A DNA stretch of 64,000 nt from assembly GCF_030973515.1 (NCBI RefSeq), contig NZ_JARGZA010000007.1, positions 1 to 64,000 on the forward strand, read 5' to 3'. This stretch comes from Jannaschia maritima (lineage in GTDB: Bacteria; Pseudomonadota; Alphaproteobacteria; Rhodobacterales; Rhodobacteraceae). Below, piece by piece: positions 7,598 through 16,739 of this stretch (its first letter is position 1; every line of letters begins with the position of its first letter). The position numbers were made by a program, and so were the translations under genes. Below the pieces are notes generated by a model. The model worked only from the letters and a program-made list of their open reading frames with translations, was not told where the DNA came from and did no database searches.

Positions 7598-8304
7598 CGT
7601 CCCGCCACGTCGGCGTACAGCGCGTGAAGCCCGCGGGCCAGATCGGCCGGCGTGTCGTCCGCGGTCACGATCGCCTGCAGGCGGGGATATTGCGGATCGG
7701 AAAGCCAGCCGGTGCCATGGACCAGGGCGCATGCGGTCGCGGCCAGGGCGTGGGACGGACGCTCGGTCAGCGTCGCGGGCAGCCGCGGCACGAGCCAGCG
7801 GAGGAGTCGCGCGTTGTCTTCGTCCGAAAGGACGCGCCAATGGCCCGGCAGGACGGCCTGCAGCGTATCGCGCTCCAACGGGGCGCCCATGCGGATCGCG
7901 TGCGTCAGGCGATTCGCGAAGCCGGTCAGATCATCCCCCTGCCAAAGCGTTTCCAGCCACGTTTTGACTGCCTTGACCAGCGTCAGGGCGACGCGGCTGC
8001 GGGGGATGGCGTCGTCCAGCGCCCCCGTCACCAGGGACGCCGCGCGCGGGTCCATCCAGAAGCGGTGGCCGAACGACGCTGCGACGACCGACAGGCGCAT
8101 GACGTCGGCCTCCGCGCGGATGCCCCGCGCCTGCGCCCATGCGGCCACCGCCTCGATTACGGGGCCCAGCACATCGGCCGCCACGCCGTGCGCGCCGTAA
8201 TGCCCGGCGAACGTGGCGTGCAGATGTGGGGCCCGCGCGGCCACCCATCTGCCGCGCGCCGTGTCTCGGAACGTCTCGAACTGCCGATCGGAAAATGTCA
8301 GCAC
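7594..8304 (-). CDS. Effector-associated adaptor/chaperone-like protein, 236 aa
   Basis: Soluble, largely helical protein with no signal peptide. Its N-terminus (SDRQFETFRDTARGRWV, then a segment around ARGIRAEADVMRLSVVAASFGHRFWMDPR) resembles the small proteins encoded just before T6SS or polymorphic-toxin effectors, which are thought to load effectors onto the spike. I chose the GTG at 8304 because the conserved segment begins there; upstream in-frame sequence is proline/arginine-rich and not protein-like. Coupled to the toxin by a 4-base overlap, first gene of the island operon. The role is by context; I cannot assign a named family with certainty. Confidence 0.65.
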   Translation of the reverse strand: MLTFSDRQFETFRDTARGRWVAARAPHLHATFAGHYGAHGVAADVLGPVIEAVAAWAQARGIRAEADVMRLSVVAASFGHRFWMDPRAASLVTGALDDAIPRSRVALTLVKAVKTWLETLWQGDDLTGFANRLTHAIRMGAPLERDTLQAVLPGHWRVLSDEDNARLLRWLVPRLPATLTERPSHALAATACALVHGTGWLSDPQYPRLQAIVTADDTPADLARGLHALYADVAGR

Positions 8305-8672
8305 GGGGAAAGGCCCACAACAATCGACCGGGGGCGTACCGAAGGAACGCCTCCCAACGCCAGCGACGGATCCCCTCCGGGACGATCGCGGCGGAAATCG
8401 GCCCGACCGGCGATGCGGGCCCGACCGGGTAGGGCATCCCGACGGCGACCCTGGCCGGCACGGTCCCCGGCCGCGGTGCATCGGCGTGACCCCCGCCGGA
8501 CGGACGGCATGTCCTCGACATCGACGGGGGACGTCGTGGGGAAGCGATCCATCCCGGAACTGCGGATCCGGTTCGCCCCCCCAGGCGGCATCGACGATCG
8601 CAGCGGCAGGCGTCCGCATCCCGCTCGTCGCCCCCTCTTGCCCTCCCCCGTCCCCGCACCAACATCACCCCC
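8305..8672. other. Divergent intergenic region between toxin operon and EcsC gene
   Basis: 368 bases without a convincing gene. It must hold the promoter of the leftward adaptor-toxin-immunity operon and that of the rightward EcsC-like gene. There is a short direct repeat of gcccgaccgg around 8401-8427. No recognisable sigma or regulator site was found. Confidence 0.4.
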
Positions 8673-9422
8673 ATGGAACAGCAGACCGTCTTCCCCCCGC
8701 TCGACCGGGATGCGGAACTCGACCGCATCGCCGGGATCCTGAAGGACGCGCAGGGCGCGGGCTTCCAGGTCCTCAACCTCGTGGGCGCGCAGGCCGAGAA
8801 CCTGCTCGACATGCTGCCCAAGGGCGCCAAGGCCCGGTTGGAGAAGGCGACCGTCAGCGCGCTCGACTATTCGCTGACCGCGGCCAAGGCGTCGCGCGGC
8901 GGGCGCATCCCCGACACGTCGGACTGGCTGACCCGCGCCATCACGCTGGGCACGGGGGCCGCGGGCGGGTTCGGCGGTATCGGCACTGCGCTGGCGGAGC
9001 TGCCCGTGACGACCACCGTGATCCTGCGGGCGATCCTGTCTACCGCGGAGGAGCACGGGTTCGACAGCGACCACCCCGACACACGCGCGGCCTGCATCCG
9101 CGTCTTCGCCGCCGCAGGCCCCCTCGACGAGAAGAAGGAGGCGGACCTGTCCTTCCTCACCCTGCGCCTGTCGGTCACCGGGGGCACCGTGCAGGGCTTG
9201 ATCGCCAAGGTCGCGCCCCGGCTGGCCGTCCCCCTGGGCCAGAAGGTCGCCGCCCAGATGGTGCCCGTGATCGGCGCCGCGGCGGGGGCGGCCATCAACT
9301 ACGTCTTCACCGCCTACTATCAGGACATGGCCAAGGTGCAGTTCGGCCTCATGCGCCTTTCGGAAGCCACGGGCGAAAGCATCGAGAGCCTGGGCCACCA
9401 GGTGAAGGCCCGCCTGGTCTAG
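8673..9422 (+). CDS. EcsC-family protein, 249 aa
   Basis: Matches the EcsC protein family: an N-terminal helical part, then glycine/alanine-rich membrane-interacting helices (LTRAITLGTGAAGGFGGIG near residues 88-106; VIGAAAGAAINYVFTAYYQDMAKVQFG near 206-232). The family was named for a Bacillus gene next to an ABC transporter; its biochemical role is unsettled. In proteobacteria it occurs as a free-standing gene, as here. The ATG at 8673 starts directly before the conserved N-terminal block. No operon partner: the next gene is convergent. Confidence 0.85.
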   Translation: MEQQTVFPPLDRDAELDRIAGILKDAQGAGFQVLNLVGAQAENLLDMLPKGAKARLEKATVSALDYSLTAAKASRGGRIPDTSDWLTRAITLGTGAAGGFGGIGTALAELPVTTTVILRAILSTAEEHGFDSDHPDTRAACIRVFAAAGPLDEKKEADLSFLTLRLSVTGGTVQGLIAKVAPRLAVPLGQKVAAQMVPVIGAAAGAAINYVFTAYYQDMAKVQFGLMRLSEATGESIESLGHQVKARLV

Positions 9423-9655
9423 GCTTCGGCCCCGTTCGCCGCGACCCCGCGCCATCGGGTCGGGCGAGGGGACGTTCCGTCGGACTATGGCCCCGCGGCA
9501 GGCCGATCTGTCTCGCGAGGGTCGGTTACGGTCATGTCACCCAATCGCACCCGGCCGGGCGGTCGAACCGGGCGCCCCGGAGCGGCGTCGGAATCGGCAT
9601 ATGTGGGGCGGCGTTCGCATCCGTGGCGGGGGTTAGCTCATCGCCTTCATCCGGA

Positions 9656-10570
9656 TCACCGCAGGACCATCTCGACCCGTCGGTTTCGGGCACGTCCGTC
9701 CTCATCGGCGTTGGGCGCGGCGGGCGCGAGGAAGCCCACGCCATGCGCCTCCATCCGCGCGCCGGGGATGCCGAAACGCTCGGCCAGTGCGGCACGGGCG
9801 GCAGCCGCCCGGCGGGCGGACAGGTCCATGTTGTAGCCGAGGTCGCCAACGTTGTCCGTGTGGCCCACCAGCAGCACGGAGACGTCGGTGTCGCGGAGGT
9901 AAGTCGCCATCTGCTCCAGCATTGCGTCAGCAGCGGGCAGCAGGACTGCGCTGTCCGTCTCGAACTCGAGCCCGTAGATCGCCGCCGCGCCCTCCGCCGC
10001 CAGCGCCGCGGCGATGCCCTCCGCGTCGAGGCGCTCCAACTCCAGCGCCTCGGCCTCGGTGGACCCCCACCGGACCTCGGCGGTGTGCGTCGAACTGCCC
10101 AAGCTCACCATCACGTCGGCCAGTTCCCGGCGACTGTCCGCCACCCGCTCGAAGCTGGCGTAGCGCATGTCCGCCGCCGTCCGGAAATGGGGGCGCTTGG
10201 GCGCCGTCAGGGCCGCATGCGCGTCGCCGAACGTGCCGAAGTTGGTGCATTCGGCGCGTCCGTCGCAGCTGAAGACCTCCGCGAACCCTGCCGCCTCCAA
10301 GGCCTGCCCATAGGCGCGGATCACCTCCAGCGTCGAGCGCCCCTCGGGGATCTCGTAGGCGATGCGCCGGGTCTCGCCCTCCAGCCCGATGGTTTCCAGC
10401 GGGGACTCTGCGTCGCGATAATCGTGGGCCTCGGTCATCACCCGCATCTCGGCGTAGCCCTCCGCCTCCTCGAAGGCGACCTCGGCGCCAGGGAAGGCCA
10501 TGTCGAAGACGTCCTGGGCGAGGGCGGGGGACGTCAGGGTGAGGAGGGTGGCGAGAGGGGCGATGCGCAT
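9656..10570 (-). CDS. OmpA-family outer-membrane/periplasmic protein, 304 aa
   Basis: Signal peptide at residues 1-19 (ends SPALAQ). An N-terminal domain of about 180 residues, with two cysteines around FSCDGRAECTNFG likely forming a disulfide, precedes a C-terminal OmpA-like peptidoglycan-binding domain. That domain shows VGHTDNVGDLGYN, LSARRAAA and the closing RARNRRVEMVL, which are the diaminopimelate-binding elements. ATG at 10570 gives the signal sequence directly; the longer in-frame start would bury it. It probably anchors the outer membrane to the wall. Monocistronic by spacing (85-base gap to EcsC 3' side is longer and the strand differs). Confidence 0.87.
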   Translation of the reverse strand: MRIAPLATLLTLTSPALAQDVFDMAFPGAEVAFEEAEGYAEMRVMTEAHDYRDAESPLETIGLEGETRRIAYEIPEGRSTLEVIRAYGQALEAAGFAEVFSCDGRAECTNFGTFGDAHAALTAPKRPHFRTAADMRYASFERVADSRRELADVMVSLGSSTHTAEVRWGSTEAEALELERLDAEGIAAALAAEGAAAIYGLEFETDSAVLLPAADAMLEQMATYLRDTDVSVLLVGHTDNVGDLGYNMDLSARRAAAARAALAERFGIPGARMEAHGVGFLAPAAPNADEDGRARNRRVEMVLR

Positions 10571-10739
10571 GGGGTGGTCTCCGGAGGGCTGTCTCCACGC
10601 ATTGAAGCGGTTCGCCTGCCCGCGCGTCAACATCGGCGCACGTCGCGCGCCCCGTTCGAAGCGATCGAGCGTTCCGCCGCGGTACGGCCGACCATGGGAC
10701 GACGCAGGCCTCAGAAGCCGTCACCTGCGCCGCGCCCGT

Positions 10740-11303
10740 CTAGCGCGAACCGGCGCTTTGACTTGAAAGCGTCATGACGCCATCGCTGCTCGTGATGTCC
10801 ACAGTTCCAACCGTGGCGATGGCGGAGGGCGAGAACACGAGGGTCACGAAACAGCCGCTGACCTGAACCTCGCCGGTCGCGACCTCGATCTCGGTATAGA
10901 GCTGCGGCACGTCCTCGGGATCGCAGCCCAGAACGAGGCCCATCTCGTCCAGCGTCACGCCGATCGGCGCGCTTCCCTTCGCCACGAGGTCGTCCGCAGC
11001 CAGCGACGTGTCCATGAACGTCCACTCGTAGGTCGACGGCATCGGCGGGGCGGCGTCGGCGACGGTGAACGTCCCGCCATCGGCGCTGCCCTGATGCGTG
11101 ATCGTGCTCGGACCGGGACCCATGACCTGAGTGTATCCCTGCGCCGTGACGGTAACGGTGGTCGTGCCGTTCCATGTGCCCGCCACGGCCCGCGCGACCT
11201 CTGCGCGGCTCCAGTCGGCGCAGAACGCATCGTCGGACCATGCGGGCGAGGCCAACGAAACCGCGGCTGCGAGGGACCAGACCATTTCTCGATGGATCAT
11301 CAC
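10740..11303 (-). CDS. Secreted protein of unknown function, 187 aa
   Basis: Signal peptide with hydrophobic core MVWSLAAAVSLASPAWS, cleavage probably near residue 23. The mature part is beta-rich and threonine-rich with three cysteines (AFCADW, LGCDPE, SGCFVTL), suggesting a periplasmic fold with a disulfide. No family recognised. Start could be either of the two adjacent ATG codons at 11303 and 11300. It sits in the same direction as the OmpA-family gene but 169 bases upstream, so independent transcription is likely. Confidence 0.65.
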   Translation of the reverse strand: MMIHREMVWSLAAAVSLASPAWSDDAFCADWSRAEVARAVAGTWNGTTTVTVTAQGYTQVMGPGPSTITHQGSADGGTFTVADAAPPMPSTYEWTFMDTSLAADDLVAKGSAPIGVTLDEMGLVLGCDPEDVPQLYTEIEVATGEVQVSGCFVTLVFSPSAIATVGTVDITSSDGVMTLSSQSAGSR

Positions 11304-11529
11304 GTGGCTCCCATACGGCAGACCACCACGAGCGTCTCTTCAAGCACGGACGGTGAGGTCATCCTAATCCCGATGGGCGACCGCCGGATGACCCATTCGT
11401 ACGGACGAGCCGGGTTCTGTCCAGCAGCGCGCGCCAAATCGCTAGGGCATACTCGCGGGACGTCACGGGTTGCGCAGGCATATTGCCCACATGCGTAGTC
11501 CGACCGGTTCTCGTACGATCCGTCGCATC

Positions 11530-12746
11530 ATGTTCCCCCGCCCCGCGACGCAGCCGTCCCGCCCCGAATTCGTCGCGATCGCCACGGTGCCCATGGCGAC
11601 GATCGCGTTGGCGATCGACGTGATGCTGCCCGCGCTCGGCGACATGGCGTCGGAGTTCGGGGTAGAGGACAACAAGCGGCAGTTCGTGATCGCTGCGCTC
11701 TTCCTCGGGCTGGCCTTCGGCCAACTGATCTTCGGTCCCCTGTCGGACGGGATCGGTCGCCGCCCCGCCATCACGGCCGGCGCCGCGCTGTTCGCCATCG
11801 GCGGTGCGGTCTGCGCGACGGCGACGACGTTCGAAGGTCTGATCGCCGGCCGCCTGTTGCAGGGCGTGGGCGCGGCGGGACCGCGGATCGTGACCGTGGC
11901 GCTGATCCGCGATCGCTTCGAAGGGGCGGCCATGGGTCGGATCATGTCCATCATCATGGGCGTCTTCATCATGGTCCCCGTCCTCGCCCCCTCGGTCGGG
12001 CAGGGTCTGCTGCGCATCCTCGACTGGCGGGATCTCTTCACGCTCCTGTCGGTCATCTGCGTCGGCGGCACGGCGTGGCTCCTGCTCCGCCAGCCGGAGA
12101 CGCTGCCCGAACGCCGTCCGTTCCGCATCGGGCCGTTCGCGGATGCCGTCGCCGAGGTCCTGCGCGATGGAAAGGCCATGGCGTTCACGATGGCGGGTGG
12201 ACTCTGCTACGGGGCCCTGATGGGCTACGTCAACTCGTCCCAGCAGCTGTTCCAGGAAACCTACGTGGCGGGCGACTCCTATTCGCTTCTCTTCGGAGCG
12301 GCGGCGGCCTTCATCTCCGCCGCCACGCTGACGAACGCCAGGATGGTCGGGCAGATCGCCATGGACCGCATCTGCATGTGGGCGGTCGGATCGCTCCTCG
12401 TCTGGTCCCTGTTCGTCCTGGCCTTCTGGCAGCGTTCGGGACGCTGCCGCCGCTCTGGGCGTTCATGGCGGCGAACTGTCCGGCCTTGTTCCTGCTGGGA
12501 CTGACCTTCGGCAACTGCAACGCGATCGCACTGGAACGTCTCGGCCATGTCGCAGGTCTGGCTGCGGCGATCACCGCGTCGATCCTCACACTCGTCAGCA
12601 TCGCCGTTGCCGCGGTGATCGGGCTGAGCTTCGATATGACTTTGGTGCCGATCTTCCTGGGTTACGCCGCCTGCGGCGCGGGAGCGCTCGCATTGATGAC
12701 GGTCTCGGGGGTACGAGGCAAACGAGTGTCGCAGCGAGCTGCCTAG
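11530..12746 (+). pseudogene. Bcr/CflA-like MFS drug-efflux transporter, interrupted by one frameshift
   Basis: The first 300 codons encode a typical Bcr/CflA major facilitator: MLPALGDMASEFGV in helix 1, then the A-like motif GPLSDGIGRRP between helices 2 and 3, and GRLLQGVGAAGPR. Near 12426-12434 the frame shifts: text after VLAFWQ becomes arginine-rich nonsense and stops at 12504, while the next frame continues naturally (AAFGTLPPLWAFMAANCPALFLLGLTFGN) to a stop at 12746. Restoring one base gives about 405 aa, the family's normal length, so only one base is missing. It is either a recent mutation or a sequence error. No helix is otherwise lost. Substrate unknown. Confidence 0.8.
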
Positions 12747-13236
12747 CCCGTCGAGGTGCAACCCGTCGGGACGTCGAGGTTGAACGGTTTGGGAGTTCCG
12801 ACGATATCGGTCCCTGTTTCGGGGAACGCCCGGGGTGGCGGGGCCAAGCGCGTACGAAGCGGGTCCGCGGCTCGTCCGATGCTGGTACGCGAACGACCTC
12901 GACGCCCTGCCGCCGCGATCGTGACCGCGACCCGAACGGCGGAACGAGGACCCGTCCATCCCGGTCCGGTATCTCGGTGGCGGCACGCCCGGGTCGTGAC
13001 AGGCCCGAGGGATGCGCCGTCCCGATGCATGGGGTGAAGCACCGTCAGGGGAAGGGATCGATCCGAGGCCCGAGGCGCGATCCGCGACGGCGGACCGCCG
13101 GGCACCGCCCCCCGATCGGAACGCTCGTGCGTCGCGCATCGTCGACCGAAGACGATGCCTCTGCGTATGCACGGGGGGTGTACGGGGGGCGTACAGAGGG
13201 CGCTCCCCATACGGTGCCCGTTGCGTCCGCCGCGGA
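12747..13236. other. Intergenic region carrying a repeat element (copy A)
   Basis: 490 bases between the convergent MFS and prephenate dehydratase genes, without a convincing gene. From about 13023 to 13200 it resembles the gap at 34555-34761: both contain a GATGCATGGGG or GTATGCACGGGGG start, a shared block around CGG(A/C)CCGCCGG..CC(A)CCCCC..GGAACGC, and an 11-base-period G-rich tandem array at the end. Confidence 0.5.
13168..13200 (+). repeat. 11-base-period G-rich tandem array (copy A)
   Basis: Three consecutive 11-base units: tgcacgggggg, tgtacgggggg, cgtacagaggg (the last degenerate). Each unit holds a self-complementary TGCA or GTAC core followed by six G. The spacing is close to one DNA turn, so the cores lie on one helix face. 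The same array occurs at 34723-34761. Confidence 0.7.
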
Positions 13237-14085
13237 TCAGTCGTGACCCCCGTCGAAATGCTCCGGATCCGCGGGATACACCCCCAGCACGGCCAGCCGG
13301 TCGGTGAAGTATCCCAATTCCTCCAGCGCCCGCGCGACGGGGGGATCGTCGGGATGGCCCTCGATGTCGGCATAGAACTGCGTCGCGCTGAACCGTCCGT
13401 CCACCATGTACGATTCCAGCTTCGTCATGTTCACGCCGTTCGTCGCGAACCCCCCCATCGCCTTGTAGAGCGCGGCGGGTATGTTCCTGACGCGAAACAC
13501 GAAGGTGGTCTTGACGGGTCCCGATCCGGGGGCGGGGGCGCGGGGCTCGCGGGCCATGACGATGAACCGCGTGGTGTTGTGCGCCATGTCCTCGATGCCC
13601 TCGGCCAGCACGTCCAGCCCGTGGATCCGTGCCGCCAGCGACGAAGCCAGGACCCCCTGACCCCGCTGCGGCGCCGCCGCCAGAGCCGCCGCCGCCCCCG
13701 CCGAATCGGCCGCCGCCTCCGCCGCGATCCCGTGCGCGTCCAGGAACGCCCGGGCCTGGGGGATCAGCACCAGGTGCGCCCGCACGCGACGGATGTCCTC
13801 CAACCGCGAACCTTCGTTCGCCATTAACGCGATACGCACCCGGACGAACGCTTCGCCCACGATGTGCAGGCCCGAGTCCGGCAACAGCCGGTGCACGTCC
13901 GCGACCCGGCCATAGGTGCTGTTCTCGATGGCAATCATGCCCCGATCCGCCCGCCTGTCCCGCACGGCGGCCAGCGCGTCCTCGAACGTGGTGCAGGGCA
14001 AGGGGTCGTGGTCCGGCAGCGCCGCGGCGCAGGCCTGATGCGAGTACGAGCCCAGGTCCCCCTGGAACGCGATGCGGGGTGCCAT
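13237..14085 (-). CDS. pheA: Prephenate dehydratase, 282 aa
   Basis: Converts prephenate to phenylpyruvate in phenylalanine synthesis; cytosolic. N-terminal catalytic domain begins RIAFQGDLGSYSHQA, has the ENSTYGRV segment and the catalytic TTRF motif in HNTTRFIVM (about residue 185). A C-terminal ACT domain follows (KTTFVFRVRNIPAALYKAMGGFA); its usual ESRP allosteric motif reads ESYM here, so phenylalanine feedback may be altered. No chorismate mutase domain, so it is the stand-alone form. ATG at 14085 starts the conserved block. Divergent from the cytochrome gene. Confidence 0.93.
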   Translation of the reverse strand: MAPRIAFQGDLGSYSHQACAAALPDHDPLPCTTFEDALAAVRDRRADRGMIAIENSTYGRVADVHRLLPDSGLHIVGEAFVRVRIALMANEGSRLEDIRRVRAHLVLIPQARAFLDAHGIAAEAAADSAGAAAALAAAPQRGQGVLASSLAARIHGLDVLAEGIEDMAHNTTRFIVMAREPRAPAPGSGPVKTTFVFRVRNIPAALYKAMGGFATNGVNMTKLESYMVDGRFSATQFYADIEGHPDDPPVARALEELGYFTDRLAVLGVYPADPEHFDGGHD

Positions 14086-14189
14086 CGAACGATCCCGTTG
14101 CTGGTGCGTTTGGTCGCGGGACCTATATCTTGCCACGGCGGTCCGAAACCCGATACACGCCGCCCGATCCGCCACGAGAGAGACAGTCC

Positions 14190-14711
14190 ATGGATACGAT
14201 GACGATCACCAAGGCCGGCGGCGCGCTCTGCGCATCCTTGCTGGTGTTCCTGCTGGGCCTTTGGGCCGCGGAAGGGTTGTATCACGTGGGCCACGACGGA
14301 CATGGCGGCGAGGTCGCGATGGGCTACGAGATCGTGGTCGAGGATCCGACCGAGGTGGCGGAAGCCGACGCCGCCCCCGAAGTTCCCTTCGAGGAGGTCT
14401 ATGCCAGCGCGTCGGCCGCGGAGGGCGAGCGTTTGTGGCGCCAGTGCTCGGCCTGCCACAACCTGGAGGGTTCGAACGCGACGGGCCCCTACCTCAACGG
14501 CGTCGTGGGCCGCGAGAAGGGGTCGGTCGACGGGTACAACTATTCCGACGCGCTTCTGGGGCTCGGGCAGGACTGGACGCCGGAGAACCTGTCGGGCTTC
14601 CTGCTGAACCCGCGCGAATACGCGCCTGGCACCAAGATGGCCTATCGCGGCATGGCCGAGGTCGAGGACCGCGCGAACCTGATCGCCTATCTGGACGAGA
14701 CGGGCGGCTGA
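14190..14711 (+). CDS. Membrane-anchored cytochrome c (CycM/c552-type), 173 aa
   Basis: An uncleaved N-terminal membrane helix near residues 10-28 (GGALCASLLVFLLGLWAA) is followed by an acidic alanine-rich linker and a class I cytochrome c domain. The haem motif CSACH lies near residue 90; the distal ligand is the methionine in PGTKMAYRG. Such anchored cytochromes shuttle electrons from the bc1 complex to the cytochrome oxidase at the outer face of the inner membrane. Monocistronic: divergent from pheA and followed by a strong hairpin. Confidence 0.92.
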   Translation: MDTMTITKAGGALCASLLVFLLGLWAAEGLYHVGHDGHGGEVAMGYEIVVEDPTEVAEADAAPEVPFEEVYASASAAEGERLWRQCSACHNLEGSNATGPYLNGVVGREKGSVDGYNYSDALLGLGQDWTPENLSGFLLNPREYAPGTKMAYRGMAEVEDRANLIAYLDETGG

Positions 14712-14713
14712 CA

Positions 14714-14734
14714 TCCGCGGGGCCGCCCCGCGGA
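14714..14734 (+). terminator. Hairpin after cytochrome c gene
   Basis: Perfect 9-base stem TCCGCGGGG / CCCCGCGGA with a CCG loop, starting three bases after the stop codon of the cytochrome gene. There is no long T-run (only a weak TTCGTT after it), so it could be a rho-assisted or processing stem as well as an intrinsic terminator. Confidence 0.65.
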
Positions 14735-14885
14735 CGGGCGGCCCTTCGTTGACCTGCGCGCGGGCCGCGCCACCTTTATCTCACGCATTCGCTCACGCCC
14801 GCGTGTGCGACTTTGTGCGGCACGCCCTTGCGCATCCCCGCGCCGAATCGCACATTCCGGCCGTTCGGGAAGAGGGGTCCTGCCC

Positions 14886-16736
14886 ATGTTCAGACTTGTC
14901 GCCGCGGCCGCAACCGCGCTGTCGTTCACGCCTGCGCTGGCTCAGGAGACCATCGTCACCCATGCCTACGTGAACTTCGGCGAACCGGCTTACGGCCCGG
15001 ACGCGGCGCATCTGGACTACGTCAATCCGGACGCGCCCAAGGGCGGCGAGATCAGCCAATGGTCGCAGTCCACCTTCGACGGATTCAACGCCTATACCCG
15101 TCAGGGGGTCAGCGCGCCCGGCTTCACCGACCTGATCTTCGAGGGGATCCTGAAGGCCACGGCGGACGATCCCTATGCCGCCTACTGCTATCTGTGCACG
15201 ACGATGGAGTATCCCGCGGACCGCTCCACCGTGACCTTCAACCTGCGCGACGACGTGACCTTCAGCGACGGCACCCCGCTGACCGCCGAGGACGTCAAGT
15301 TCACCTTCGAGTTGGGGTTGGAGCAGGGCATCGCGGAGTACCGCAACGTCGTCAGCACCTTCGTATCGGAGGTGGAGGTCCTGTCGCCCACGCAGGTCCG
15401 CTACACGTTCACGGACGACGCGCCGGTCAACGACCGCGTCACCTTCGTCGGCGGCCTGACCGTTCTGTCCAAGACCCACTTCGAGGAGAACGGCCTGCGG
15501 CTGGACGAGACGCAGGAGCGTCCGTTCCTGGGCACGGGTCCCTATGTCGTGGGCGACGTCGATTTCGGTCGGCGGGTGGTGTACGAACGCGACCCCGACT
15601 GGTGGGGCGCGGACCACTGGCTGAACGTCGGACGCTGGAACTTCGAGGCGATCCGCTACGAGGTCTTCGCCGACAGCAACGCGGCCTTCGAGGGGTTCAA
15701 GGGCGGCGTCTACACCGCGCGGGAGGAGAACACCTCGCGGCTGTGGGCCACGGGCTACGACATCCCGGCCGTGGAGCGGGGCTGGATCGTGCGCGAGGAA
15801 CTGCCCGACGGCGCGATCAAGGCGGCACAGGGCTACGTCTTCAACCTGAAGCGCGAAACGTGGCAGGACGCGCGGGTCCGCGACGCCATCGCCATGATGA
15901 TGAACTTCGAATGGTCGAACGAGACGCTGTTCTATGGCCTTTACGAGCGGCCCACGTCGTTCTGGCAGGACAGCGACCTGCAGGCGACGGGCACCCCCTC
16001 GGAGGCCGAACTGGCGCTGCTGGAACCGTTGGTGGCCGACGGTCTGCTGGACGCGTCCATCCTGACCAACGAGGCCCGCCAGCCGTTCGAGAACGACGCC
16101 GACAGCACCACGCCGGGCCGCCGGATGCTGCGTGCCGCCAGCCGCCTGCTGGACGAGGCCGGATGGGAGACCGGCGAGGACGGCCTTCGTCGCAAGGACG
16201 GCCGGACCCTGTCGTTGGAGATCATGACCTTCTCGGCGCTCTTCGACCGGGTGGTGAACCCCTATGTCGAGAACCTCCGCCGCATCGGCGTCGATGCCAG
16301 CCTGCGGCGCGTGGACGTCAGCCAGTACGTGCAGCGGCGCCGCGACGGCGACTGGGACATGACCACGCACCAGCCGACGCAGGGCTACGAGCCGAGCCTG
16401 GTGACGCTGAAGCAGTGGTTCCACTCCGACACGGCGGAGGATTCGTCGCGCAACGTGATGGCGCTGGCCGATCCGGGCATCGACGCGCTGGTCGACAACT
16501 TCCGCACCATCGAGGGGCTGGAGGACCTGACGGCGAAGGCCAATGCGCTGGACCGGGCCCTGCGGGCGCATGGGTTCTGGATCCCGCAATGGTACAATCC
16601 GACCGACTGGGTCGCGTACTGGGACATCTACGACCGTCCTGAGGAACTGCCGCCGCTGTCCGTCGGCCTGCTGGACTTCTGGTGGTACGACGCCGAACGG
16701 CACGACGAACTGCGTGCCGAAGGCGCCCCGATCTAA
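14886..16736 (+). CDS. yejA: Oligopeptide/microcin C-type ABC substrate-binding protein (YejA-like), 616 aa
   Basis: Periplasmic family-5 solute-binding protein with signal peptide at 1-20 (ends PALAQ). The early block (NPDAPKGGEISQWSQSTFDGFNAYT) and PTSFWQDSDL are typical of the YejA branch, longer than DppA. The gene is followed at 3 bases by two permeases and a double ATPase in the order of yejABEF. That system imports peptides, including the antibiotic microcin C in E. coli. ATG at 14886 gives a clean signal peptide. Natural ligand in this organism is unknown. Confidence 0.92.
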   Translation: MFRLVAAAATALSFTPALAQETIVTHAYVNFGEPAYGPDAAHLDYVNPDAPKGGEISQWSQSTFDGFNAYTRQGVSAPGFTDLIFEGILKATADDPYAAYCYLCTTMEYPADRSTVTFNLRDDVTFSDGTPLTAEDVKFTFELGLEQGIAEYRNVVSTFVSEVEVLSPTQVRYTFTDDAPVNDRVTFVGGLTVLSKTHFEENGLRLDETQERPFLGTGPYVVGDVDFGRRVVYERDPDWWGADHWLNVGRWNFEAIRYEVFADSNAAFEGFKGGVYTAREENTSRLWATGYDIPAVERGWIVREELPDGAIKAAQGYVFNLKRETWQDARVRDAIAMMMNFEWSNETLFYGLYERPTSFWQDSDLQATGTPSEAELALLEPLVADGLLDASILTNEARQPFENDADSTTPGRRMLRAASRLLDEAGWETGEDGLRRKDGRTLSLEIMTFSALFDRVVNPYVENLRRIGVDASLRRVDVSQYVQRRRDGDWDMTTHQPTQGYEPSLVTLKQWFHSDTAEDSSRNVMALADPGIDALVDNFRTIEGLEDLTAKANALDRALRAHGFWIPQWYNPTDWVAYWDIYDRPEELPPLSVGLLDFWWYDAERHDELRAEGAPI

Positions 16737-16739
16737 CCG

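Noticed and set aside
13168-13200. CRISPR-like short tandem repeats
   Set aside because: Units are contiguous 11-mers with no spacers and no cas genes nearby; they are reported as a tandem repeat instead.
14793-16703. 636-codon open frame antisense to the yejA-like gene
   Set aside because: It is an antisense shadow produced by GC-rich codon bias; its text is Arg/Gly/Val/Gln-rich with no domains, while the plus strand holds a complete family-5 binding protein.
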